From the NCBI RefSeq assembly GCF_001949145.1, contig NW_019091504.1, forward strand, positions 625,633-672,049: a stretch of DNA of 46,417 nucleotides. Reading direction: 5' to 3'. Shown here piece after piece: positions 25,601-33,838 of the stretch. How positions within the stretch are numbered: position 1 is the stretch's first letter; each line of letters opens with the position of its first letter. Under the pieces are notes generated by a model that made no database searches, was not told the origin of the DNA, and saw nothing but the letters and a program-made list of their open reading frames with translations. The DNA comes from Acanthaster planci. Taxonomy: Eukaryota; Echinodermata; Asteroidea; Valvatida; Acanthasteridae. The translations under genes and the position numbers were made by a program.

Positions 25601-28600
25601 GAGTTTTATGGAATGAAAATAAGGTATAAATGCAAAATGAAAGCCTGGACCCCTCGTCCCTGTAACATTACTATCAGGACTACTTGTGATGTTTTACGGT
25701 ATAAAAGAAATGATATAAGATTTTTTGATTATTGTTTATGGGCCACTACAGCCAATGATTTCTTCGATTTCTCTCACCGTAAAGTGGACCAGGCTTGCTT
25801 GATGTTTGGATGTCACTATTCATGCCAGCATTGAAGGTGTAACAATTACCATACAGGTAGTTGTGGAAATAGGAGAAATTCCTAGATCATACATTAAAAA
25901 CCACGGTGTTAGGATGAATATCAAAACTTTCTTGTTTGTGTCTGTTTAAATTTATTGTCAGAACTCTCATAGTTCAAACGAGTGAATGTTTTGACCAAAA
26001 AAATTCCGCAATGACTAATTTTATTAAGAAGGAAAACACATTTTAATCAACATGTGCCATGGGCGCAACAAGACTTCGTTTGCTCCTAGCTGTTTGGTTT
26101 GCTCATGTGTTTTATTCCTCCATGGTTTGCTTAAGTGAAAACAAGCTGCAGGTGCGTTGCTAGTCTTCCACCCCAGCCGCAACAGCGTCCACATCATGGA
26201 TTATCGTAAAAGGATCAGAGGCGGTTCAGGCTTTAATAATATTGGTTTACTTCTAGGGGAGGAAGAAGTGTTGATCTTACGTTGGTCCGCATGGATAACC
26301 CTTGTAGCTGCAGGCCAGTAACATATCATCAATCGAGTGACCGAAGTTCAGTCGCTTTCCGTACTCAGTCTTGGCAATGGCATCAGCTACTTGATCGAAA
26401 AGATCTACATCGCTCTCTTTCGCCGTGTAGTCGATGTTATCCCAGTTCTGGTATTGTCTTTCCGAGTTCTAGTGGGTTATATCGGAACATTAGTAAGCAT
26501 AAAGTGACAAACATAAGACATGGACATTCTGGGATGCTAATTCAAAGAAAGCCTTCGTAGAAGCTAAAGGTAGACTCATGCATGACACCTTCAGAAGTAG
26601 CATGTTTCTGATGTTAATTGAGGAAATGTCGACTAGCCACAAATTTGAAGGGAGGGATATTTTGAGTGAAGGCTCAAGGTCTTTCACTAATTGGTCTCTT
26701 GATGGCGTTTTCAACCCGTCAGGAATCGAGGGACTTGTGAGGACAAGATTCCTTTACTGCTTGGCAGGAAATAAAGTGGCTAGCTGCAACCATCAAAAAT
26801 GTCGGTTTTGTGGTTCATCTATAGACTGGTTTGCCTTTTAAGTCTGTTTGCGTAAAAAAATAGTAAGCATCCCTTTTCCTGTCCTACAACCTTACTAAAT
26901 AATTATGAGTTACTTTCACTTTCACTACACCGGTGAAGGTCCCCTGTGCTTTGCGTCCATAACTTCCAACTCAATATAAACATCTAAGCAGGCTTGAGCT
27001 GGGTCTAGTTCCCAGGCAGTTCAGGTCGAGCACCGACAAACGGTGCTCTCGTAACGAGAGCCCTGGATCAAGACCGAGACTTAAATTGTCTGTGTTTGAG
27101 GAGCTCTCAAAGACACGACCAAGATGATACCGAATGGCTTAAGTCCTCGGGCAAGAAAGTGTTTGAAGAACTTAAACAAACATTCCACGTTTGCTGGGTA
27201 TTCAATGTTAGGTATCGTTCATCTCTTGTGGCATACCGCTCCAGTCAGTGGGGCTTGGCACAGCAACGACATGTCACAGCGGTGCTATACGCCTGCACCT
27301 TCCATTCATGGATTTCAAGCATTTCATCTGGAGTTCAATCAGTTCTAATGAAAGTGCTAAGTGACATCGAATTTTTTTTTCAATTTTAAAACTCCATTTT
27401 CATGTTTTTTTTTTCCCGACGAGCCAATGTCCTCTGGCTTGTCCAAAGATATTAAATGCGAAGAAAATCCTCAACCGAAAGTAAGTTCTAACATGAAAAT
27501 CTGCCAATGTTATGCTAAGGCTTCTGTTGGGGCAACTTGACATTAAATTAATTTGTGTGTCATTTGTGGGTCTAAGACGAACCTGCCACTCAACAACAAT
27601 CTGAGCAACATTGTGATTGTCATGCAGGAGACTGCCAACACTCCAACTCATGGTTGGCGTTATTTACATTTGATAAGATAATATGGCTGGATGAGAAAAC
27701 AGAGAAGTTTGTGTCGTTACAAAACGATTTCGTGTCATCAATAAAGCGTCCCCCAAACGCTTAACTCTTACGGAACATCACTGCACAAACCTTCAAATCT
27801 CTATACTGACTTTAGTATATTTCAAGATACTAGATTACAAAGGGATTTTAAAGTATTAACTGCGTTACAATTGATAAAATTAATTTCTGGATCATGAACA
27901 AAAATGACGCATTATTTCGGGAAGAAGGAATGGTTATCATCCTGTCATTATATGCCGTCCCAACTTACCGTGCTCGTGTCTCGTTTCCGCCTCTCAACTT
28001 CTTTTGTTGGGATTCCCACTCCCGCTGTGACCGCATTCGTTGCCATCTGTGTACCTCCGACAACATGGGTTGGCGCAGATCCTGCAGGACTCGCACTTGA
28101 GACGCCAGAACTCGGACTACTGGCGTCCGTCGATGTTGGTGTTAGCTGATCACGCTCTGAGCTTACCTTCAGGGTGTGCGTGTCACCTGTGGCCGTTAAT
28201 CCAGCTTCTGTCGCCGGCAACAATTTTGTGACACTAGAGGCTGTCCCTCCGAAAAGCTCCCCGTCTGTGGAGTTGACAGACAGTTGATCTGATGTCACCT
28301 TGGGTGTCACAGCGGTCACTGCTGTCCAACTGCCATCGGTCGACCCGCTGGTCTCGCTGTCTAGAGACCCAAGCAAGATTTCTAGCTCCCTGCTGTTACT
28401 TAGGGAGGAAGCTTTGACCGGGTTGAGATTGCAAATGGTGACAGCAGGAAAGTCAATTTGAGTCCTGGGAAAACACGAGAGGATGTCAAGTGCTGGATTC
28501 ATGGAGTTTTACCACAAAATTTTAATGAGTGGATTGGCTATTTTTTTACGAAATGAGAAAATAGTTTGTCGCTTCCAACTTGTAATTTGCTTTTCAATTA

Positions 28601-29412
28601 CGAGCAAATTTACTTTTTGTTCCAAATGATAAGTTCATTTTATTGGGCGGATCTACAAGTCTATCTAAAGGAGGCTTGACAAAATTACAGTTCAAAGAAT
28701 GTTAGATAGGACCATTATTGGCTTAAAGAGCCAAACGTAGGTCATTGGTTTGTCTGGTACGGTACCAAGTTAGAATTTTGCAATGCAACATTCTCAGTAA
28801 GCCCTGGGGAAAAGGGAGCAAATAAGTGGAACCTGCTAAAATCGTATACATTACAACTATCAAATTAGGATGTCTGGATGAACCCATGCTGTAAGAATTC
28901 ATGATAGGTTTTTACCACTCTCAAACTTTGCTGCCCGAAGTCGTATCCTTGATGCAGTCGGTCTAACACAATAACAGCTTCAGCTGTCGTCACCCCACAA
29001 TTTTAGGGCTTCGAGGCAACAAAGTAAAGTTGCTACATTCACTGGCGAACTCCTTTAGGCAAGTTTAATGTTCCCGTAGGGACTAAAATTTGAGTGCTTT
29101 TGAAAATGATAAAGTGGATTGTAGTATCGAGCTCAATACTCAAGGGCAACATTGATCATTCACTGCTTACTTGTACTGAATGTTGATGTTGACGTCCACT
29201 TCCCACTGGAAATAGGCATAGACAAGTTCGTAGCACTGCCACAAGAACATCCCAAGAGCCCACACAAAGAGAACGGACCAAAAGCACCGCCGGAACGGGT
29301 TGCCTGCGCGGTCGATATTTGGCAACCCGTGCGCGCTGGTGTTACCCATCAAATTCTTAAACAAAGCGCGTAGACTTCGAGCGTCATTCTCGCCACTTTT
29401 CTCGTCCGCCAT
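19436..29412 (-). CDS. DEG/ENaC (amiloride-sensitive type) sodium channel subunit, 12 exons
   Basis: Exons: 29412-29171, 28464-27969, 26468-26281, 25881-25778, 25221-25058, 24638-24531, 24048-23934, 23590-23518, 22762-22705, 21392-21316, 20806-20731, 19657-19436. All introns are GT-AG and all phases agree, giving 640 residues, a usual length for the family. In order: gating HG motif (28-29); TM1 (about 43-66); FPAVTICNLNP (86-96); a Ser/Thr-rich insert (about 99-238) ending in RRKR (239-242); YGNCYTFN (319-326); MPFPEDAGINVAPG; a Cys-rich thumb (ACQKNC, CDC, CNC); AAWPNSEY; LKLQVYYERLNYE; and TM2 with SNLGGQVGLWIGIS. Known: trimeric cation channels at the plasma membrane, gated by peptides, protons, force or proteolysis. 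The degenerin-position residue is Ser573 and the selectivity filter is Gly-Ile-Ser (584-586). The tail has no PPxY. The start is ATG 29412 in good context (GCCATGG); upstream in-frame sequence has only a TTG. Confidence 0.96.
19715..20275. repeat. Decayed interspersed element with a tRNA-like B box
   Basis: Starts with GGTGAACCTGGTTCGAATCCC, close to a pol III B box. TTAACCCTAAAAGAACC near 19900 and its rough inverted counterpart GGCTCTTTTAGGGTTAAG near 20255 bracket about 340 bases. It lies in intron 11 of the channel gene. Confidence 0.4.
20731..20806 (-). CDS. DEG/ENaC exon 11 (LKLQVYYERLNYE)
   Basis: A 76-base exon with acceptor GCTTACAG|G and donor TATGAT|GTAAGT. It encodes NNVLKLQVYYERLNYEM, the last extracellular strand before TM2, and ends in phase 0. 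Confidence 0.94.
21316..21392 (-). CDS. DEG/ENaC exon 10 (linker helix)
   Basis: A 77-base exon with acceptor TTGCAATAG|GCC and donor CGTGCA|GTAAGT. It reads ATVLENLRQISDDF through NDANFV. The sequence is poorly conserved; the call rests on position, phase 0 to 2 compatibility with both neighbours, and the expected helix before the NNVLKLQVYY strand. Confidence 0.85.
22705..22762 (-). CDS. DEG/ENaC exon 9 (FELTVSSAAWPNSEYA)
   Basis: At 58 bases this is the shortest exon. Acceptor is CCCCCCAG|G and donor TATGCG|GTAAGG. It carries the family's WPS-like block, here AAWPNSEYA. Confidence 0.93.
23107..23125 (+). repeat. Poly-T/poly-G junction
   Basis: A run of eight T followed directly by a run of about ten G in intron 8 of the channel gene. 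The run length may be unreliable in the assembly. Confidence 0.7.
23283..23317 (+). repeat. tRNA-like half element
   Basis: TCCACG and CGTGGA bracket GGGTTCAATCC, resembling the 3' half of a tRNA with a B box. No A box is visible at the right spacing. It lies in intron 8 of the channel gene. Confidence 0.3.
23518..23590 (-). CDS. DEG/ENaC exon 8 (ECNCTSPC)
   Basis: A 73-base exon with acceptor ACTTTCCAG|CA and donor TGCCA|GTGAGT. It encodes TCKEAVEHLYANDEIECNC, then TSPC. The final CA takes G from exon 9 to make Gln497. Confidence 0.92.
23934..24048 (-). CDS. DEG/ENaC exon 7 (Cys-rich thumb)
   Basis: A 115-base exon with acceptor TTTAATAG|GCG and donor CACAAA|GTATGT. It reads ACQKNCLYEEIFERCDCAD and then DRIPCLSTNSSQ, including an NSS glycosylation site. 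The frame is not the longest open one here; it was recognised by the cysteine spacing. Confidence 0.92.
24531..24638 (-). CDS. DEG/ENaC exon 6 (PYTNCTE ... YSLE)
   Basis: A 108-base, phase 0-0 exon with acceptor TGTTCACAG|GTC and donor CTGGAG|GTAAAA. It contains VEIDRKSDPYTNCT, with a potential N-glycosylation site at residue 410, and ends in YSLE just before the first thumb cysteine. Confidence 0.93.
25058..25221 (-). CDS. DEG/ENaC exon 5 (LILELNLEETEY to GIRK)
   Basis: A 164-base exon with acceptor TTGGAAG|GC and donor AGAAAG|GTGGGT. It encodes GLILELNLEETEYI, GARVVIDQQYRMPFPEDAG and GVLTSIGIRK, the beta-strand region of the palm, in the order expected for the family. Confidence 0.95.
25778..25881 (-). 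CDS. DEG/ENaC exon 4 (YGNCYTFN)
   Basis: A 104-base exon with acceptor GATCTAG|G and donor TTACG|GTGAGA. It reads NFSYFHNYLYGNCYTFNAG and ends SKPGPLY, the canonical finger/palm block. Confidence 0.94.
26281..26468 (-). CDS. DEG/ENaC exon 3 (FGHSIDDMLLACSYKGYPCGP)
   Basis: A 188-base exon with acceptor CCCACTAG|AAC and donor CCAAC|GTAAGA. It carries the conserved GHSIDDMLLACSYKG block and CGP. The remaining AC joins G of exon 4 to give Thr309. Confidence 0.94.
27969..28464 (-). CDS. DEG/ENaC exon 2 (FPAVTICNLNP plus Ser/Thr-rich insert and RRKR)
   Basis: A 496-base exon with acceptor TTTTCCCAG|G and donor AGCACG|GTAAGT. After TQIDFPAVTICNLNPVK it runs about 140 residues rich in Ser, Thr, Gly, Ala and Val, with a potential N-glycosylation site (NST). 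It ends in ERRKRDTST, a basic site of furin type. Confidence 0.93.
29171..29412 (-). CDS. DEG/ENaC exon 1 (N-terminus, HG motif, TM1)
   Basis: Eighty codons plus AA, with donor TACAA|GTAAGC. It encodes a short charged cytosolic N-terminus, NTSAHGLPNI containing the gating His-Gly, a hydrophobic helix CFWSVLFVWALGMFLWQC, and the start of the extracellular strand VNINIQY. Lys81 is completed by G of exon 2. Confidence 0.94.
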
Positions 29413-31564
29413 GGCTGATGTTGGACGACCAAAACTTGTGTCCAAGTTTTTTGATTAATCGAAAGTCTGACACAATTTTTCGTTTATGTAACTTGTTGGT
29501 GACTACAGATAACTGAGTTTAAGGAGGTGCCACGTACTACTTGCCAAAAGGACTGACGTCACACTCATTTTCATATTCAAATACCATCTCTTGTATCACA
29601 CGCTAACTTGTTTGTAGGTCAGCTTAGAGCACAGTGCTTGAGTGTTGTTACTATAATCAAAGGTAAATAGCCCAATGAAAGTGTATAATTATTTTGTATC
29701 AATAAGCAACGCTACTGATATATTGATGGGAAATGGTGTAGAAAATAGAGAAAAGTTTGCTATCGTTTCCAACTTGATTTTCAACAACTAGTTTCGCGAA
29801 CTGCGTCCTGGTTTCGAGAGACAACTATATTGCAATGACCCCTAAAATACTTGCCACTCTCACAAAGACCTTGTTTATTCAGGAGGAGTTTCTACCATGT
29901 TATTACATGTACAAGAAATTATTAGCAGACACTCAGATAAAACAGTTTCCTTTATAAACAGTTTCTTGGAAACGTGAACATAGCGATTAGAATAAAGTAC
30001 TCTGTACTTACTATTGTCCCCGATTTCAGCTTTACAGGACGTAGTCCTACACTTTTCAGTATGACCGGAAAATCCAACAGACATGATTAGAAGATGTTCT
30101 CTTGCGAGAGTTCTCATGTAAGGTGTTCCGAGGTTTTGCATTGTTTGCCGTCATTATTCGATAAGCTTGTTTGTTGAAACCAGTTGTTGTAAGCAAGCCC
30201 CCATGCTTGGCAAATATCTATAAGTGTTGACAGAGGCCATGCTCATTACTTAACTGATACCCGGCTTAAAAAGAACTAAACATCTCCTTTCAAGGTTTGA
30301 AATTATCTAAGAAAAAGGTGTAGCCTCGAAAGCATTGTAAATATTTCTGCATCCGAAATGTTGAAACGACTACGCATATGTTCCTTCTATAATCGGTACC
30401 TGCTGTTAAGATCGTAGACGTTCCCTGATAATTTCCAATCTTACAGCTGGAACCCTGTAAGGTGTGGGGATGTGGGGTTCAGTTTTGCGTAGGTGCGTAT
30501 GTATTATTTCACATAACTCCCTGCGCGGTTGCCGCATTCAGGCATTAAGCAAAGTATATTGTGCCTCAATGGCGTATCCAGGTCGGGGAGGGGGTGGAAT
30601 ATCCTCCAAAACAGCCGTCTTTTTTCCATCCATAAAGAAATCCCCCAAAGATGACAGTATACCATTTCTAGAATGCTGGTGCTATCAATTACTTTAGACT
30701 AAGAAAGGAAAAATGTCTCCTGGAGAATATAGTTAGAGAAGGTGGGAGGTGCAACGGTAGATCTTATTTAATATACTCGTGAGCCAAGTTCAGCCGACAT
30801 CATTTGAAGCTTAGCATACTTCACACTGATGAAACAATCAGGACCATTGCTATTTCTTGTAAAGGCCAATTTCATTCAGAGAACACAGCGACGGTTATTT
30901 TGTACCAACATCCTAAGAGATCCTGGAAGACCAAGAGTGACAACGGAGCGACAATGGATTCGAACCATTACTGAGCCGAGGTATAAAGCTCTAGCCGATG
31001 ACGAGAATTTGTTTTTACTATCTGAAGTCTCAGGTTTATTTCGTATATCACCGGCATTCAATGGGCTTCGAGCTGGACCAAGAAAGGGCGTTATTTCCTT
31101 TGCAACGGAGGCTCCTTTGGTGTAAAGCAAATACGCCAGAAATGTGTCCGTCGAGCTCTTATTAAAAGTTATACACAGAATATATTCTATATTAAAGAGT
31201 CCTGAAAACCATAGAATTTGAGAATTGCAGAAAGGGTGGTGCTGAACCTCCGGGCCCGGACTCCAATTCTGAGCAATTTGGGTGCAATCGGTTCCGAAAG
31301 TGGCACTATAATTTAGCCGTTTTGCAGAGGGGTGCATTTCCAAAATGGCTACTTTTCCGGGCAGTGAAATTTCCTTCATTTTAGGGGTGGTCTGCTTTGG
31401 TTGAGAATTTCTCAAAAATTCATCGATCAACCCACTAAAGGTTGAAGGGAAAATGAAAGAGGATATGTCAAACATCATTTTTCTGTGCAGCCTGAACACC
31501 TGTAAGAATTGTACTTTTAAAACAATTTTGAAATATAAGGATTTATCATTGGTGTCTATGGGAA
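29413..31564. other. Intergenic region between DEG/ENaC and TMEM221-like genes
   Basis: About 2.1 kb containing the channel gene's upstream region. A 207-codon open frame on the minus strand (31499-30876) and a 98-codon frame on the plus strand overlap each other; neither is recognised as a real gene. No TATA box or initiator can be assigned with confidence. Confidence 0.5.
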
Positions 31565-31570
31565 TTTATT
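31565..31570 (-). terminator. Candidate polyadenylation signal of the TMEM221-like gene
   Basis: AATAAA on the minus strand, about 440 bases past the stop. It is the nearest exact hexamer I noticed; weak evidence on its own. Confidence 0.22.
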
Positions 31571-32005
31571 TTTAGGGGTGCGACTGTAATAGACGTCATG
31601 GAGAGAAGGGCGCTCACTTCATCGCTATATATTTTCATACAGTATCTCTAGGAAAGAATTGTTTTTTGGAAAAAGCAACAATGTCCAAACCTTCCAAAGG
31701 TTCAGGGCGTTTAATACTGTGAAAAGATGTGACACTGCGTTAGCCTTATTGTTAGAACGAATTATGCAGTCATAAACCGTAACTAATTTACCAGCAGCAT
31801 ATCGGAATGCCACGCCCTTAAAACGCCGGTGGAACAGCAGAGAAACACTTTACACGTTACAATGATTATGATTGCATATGTTAATGAAACAGACATCTCT
31901 GACGAAGAACTTTACGACCGTCCACGTCCATGGATATACATAATTGGTTACTGCGTGCTCAGTATCATAAACAAATGAAGCGTTAAAATAAACCATGTAC
32001 CATTT

Positions 32006-32298
32006 TCACACCAGAGTTGACAAATTATTGTCCGTAGACTGGTTTCGCGTCGTCTCTGCTGTCGTGTTAGCATTATTTGTGTAGGCAAAGGGCGCCCTCC
32101 CATCAACGCTACTGATGGCTGATGTCCCGTTGTACTCGAACACGCCAACACCACGAATGATGAGGTCGTGTTCCCTTCTCCACAGCCAGACGCTGCGACC
32201 GAAGGTGGTAAAAATGAAAATAAGGCCGAGGCCAAGGAAGGACGTGGACAAAGCGGCAGGCACCACACTGAACTCGTGAATGATGTACAACGTAAAAG
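32006..32298 (-). CDS. TMEM221: TMEM221-like exon 3 (rest of TM3, TM4, tail, stop)
   Basis: Acceptor AATTCTCTAG|CT. It encodes FTLYIIHEFSVVP, helix four FLGLGLIFIFTTFGRSVWLW, the basic anchor RREH, then a Ser/Thr/Asn-rich tail and TGA at 32008-32006. Confidence 0.82.
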
Positions 32299-33838
32299 CT
32301 AGAGAATTAAGAAAAAAGAACGGAAATTGGTTGAGTTGCATGTATAAAAAGAAACATTTGGGGCAAAATGAATAAATCAGGACTGACGGGTTACATGACT
32401 ATCAGCATTTTCGATGGCTAGAACAATTTGTCTCGGGAATCATTCTACTCACGAACATCCTTTGCGCATGTGCGTTTCCAATTTGTGCAGCTCGAACCAG
32501 TGCTTAAGTGGGGCAGTTATGTAACTGCATCTCCTCATTGGAAAATCAAACGTGGCTACAATCTAAACAGTTCCGGTTCTTCATCATTCATTCAAACCAC
32601 TAACGCCTAAATACACGTAGGCCAAGATAAAATTGACAGGGTTTCAACTTTCTCATCATGAGTATTCAAATATTTCCACACTTACTTGCTATGAATACAG
32701 GTATTGCGGTAAAGAAGGAACTAACGGCAAGAAACCGCGTCCCTGATGTGTCTCCCAGGAATCGACGGGCTCTAGCAACAAACAACAAAAGTCTTGTCAA
32801 AAAGTAACATTAGGTAGTATGGTAGTCATGTGTCTGTACTCTTCCAACCTTGAAGCCTTCGAACTCATGCCACAATATTGTAGTGACTTCAACATTCGAT
32901 GAACAAATAGTACCAGCGGTCGAATTATGTCAGTTGCGACATCTCTTTCAGTAGCCTACGAGATGTTCAAAATTAGCCAGTGTATAATTTGTCATTTGAC
33001 TCGGACCNNNNNNNNNNNNNNNNNNNNNNNNNNNNNNNNNNNNNNNNNNNNNNNNNNNNNNNNNNNNNNNNNNNNNNNNNNNNNNNNNNNNNNNNNNNNN
33101 NNNNNNNNNNNNNNNNNNNNNNNNNNNNNNNNNNNNNNNNNNNNNNNNNNNNNNNNNNNNNNNNNNNNNNNNNNNNNNNNNNNNNNNNNNNNNNNNNNNN
33201 NNNNNNNNNNNNNNNNNNNNNNNNNNNNCGGACAGGCACTGAGCATGCAGTGCTTATAAATATACGTTGGGTAAGGGCAAACCCGTTATATATAATATAA
33301 TTTGTCAGATTGTTACTTCTTTAACACCTGTATCGAGATGAGAAGATAAAACTCAATAGGATTTGATAGAGAAACGTTTTCTAACCGTAAGAGCTGAAAA
33401 CTAAAATGTTCACGAAAACCATGCTGGGGGGTGCATATTTCTGACAGCGTACCTTTCTTCTCCTTGTGGTAATTTCAGCATCTTGGCTGCAAAATAACAC
33501 TGGGCCGTGCATGACACCACGCTGCAGAAACACAGCATGACGCACAGGCTGGCTAGCACCACGCTGGCCTCTAGGAACCGCTCCATCCATACCAGCCCAC
33601 CAATCCGCTTGGACGCTGCTTCAGCCGTCGGTGGGTTATCCTGTCTGATGCTAAGCTGGATGAGGAGAAGCACGGATAGACCTCCCAGGAGCATCGAGAT
33701 GAGACTAAGGATGCCCAGAGCCGTGATTGTCTTGGTGATGCCTGGATCCTTACCGGTGAATGTCAGACGAGACAGACTCATGCTGTTCCAAGGATCCGCG
33801 TGTTTCAGACTCACTGGAGATGTTGGGGCTTCACTCAT
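32006..33838 (-). CDS. TMEM221: Four-pass membrane protein, TMEM221-like, 3 exons
   Basis: Exons 33838-33453, 32771-32686 and 32298-32006 join in phase (2, then 1) to a 254-residue protein with ATG start and TGA stop. Four hydrophobic segments are seen at about residues 37-61, 90-113, 141-163 and 174-195. The cytosolic N-terminus is about 35 residues, and the C-terminal tail is rich in Thr/Asn with several potential Asn-X-Ser/Thr sites. The layout and the RFLAVSSFF ... FTLYIIHEF ... LSTSFLGLGL stretch resemble, from memory, the third and fourth segments of vertebrate TMEM221, whose function is poorly known. The four-helix topology is certain; the family name is only moderately so. An assembly gap (33008-33228) lies in intron 1 and does not interrupt coding sequence. 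Confidence 0.75.
32686..32771 (-). CDS. TMEM221: TMEM221-like exon 2 (start of TM3)
   Basis: An 86-base exon with acceptor TTGTTGCTAG|A and donor GCAA|GTAAGT. It reads ARRFLGDTSGTRFLAVSSFF, then TAIPVFIA. Confidence 0.82.
33008..33228. other. Assembly gap (221 N)
   Basis: A run of N inside intron 1 of the TMEM221-like gene. The reading phase across the intron is intact, so no coding sequence need be missing. Confidence 0.99.
33453..33838 (-). CDS. TMEM221: TMEM221-like exon 1 (TM1 and TM2)
   Basis: 128 codons plus AG, donor GAAAG|GTACGC. It encodes MSEAPTSPVSLK, a first helix ITALGILSLISMLLGGLSVL, an extracellular loop, a second helix SVVLASLCVMLCFCSVVSC, and a basic stretch KMLKLPQGEE. Confidence 0.82.

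Noticed and set aside
29413-29445. In-frame extension of the channel N-terminus to a TTG at 29445
   Set aside because: TTG is not a usual start in animals; the ATG at 29412 has a good context and gives a normal N-terminal length.
29875-30141. ATG frame upstream of the channel gene with a good donor (AATA|GTAAGT), possibly an alternative first exon
   Set aside because: The channel's exon 1 starts with its own well-placed ATG and has no acceptor upstream of it, and the peptide resembles nothing known; left unannotated.
30876-31499. 207-codon minus-strand frame, one of the longest in the window
   Set aside because: No recognisable domain, it overlaps a 98-codon frame on the other strand, and the sequence looks like decayed repeat; an open frame alone is weak evidence here.
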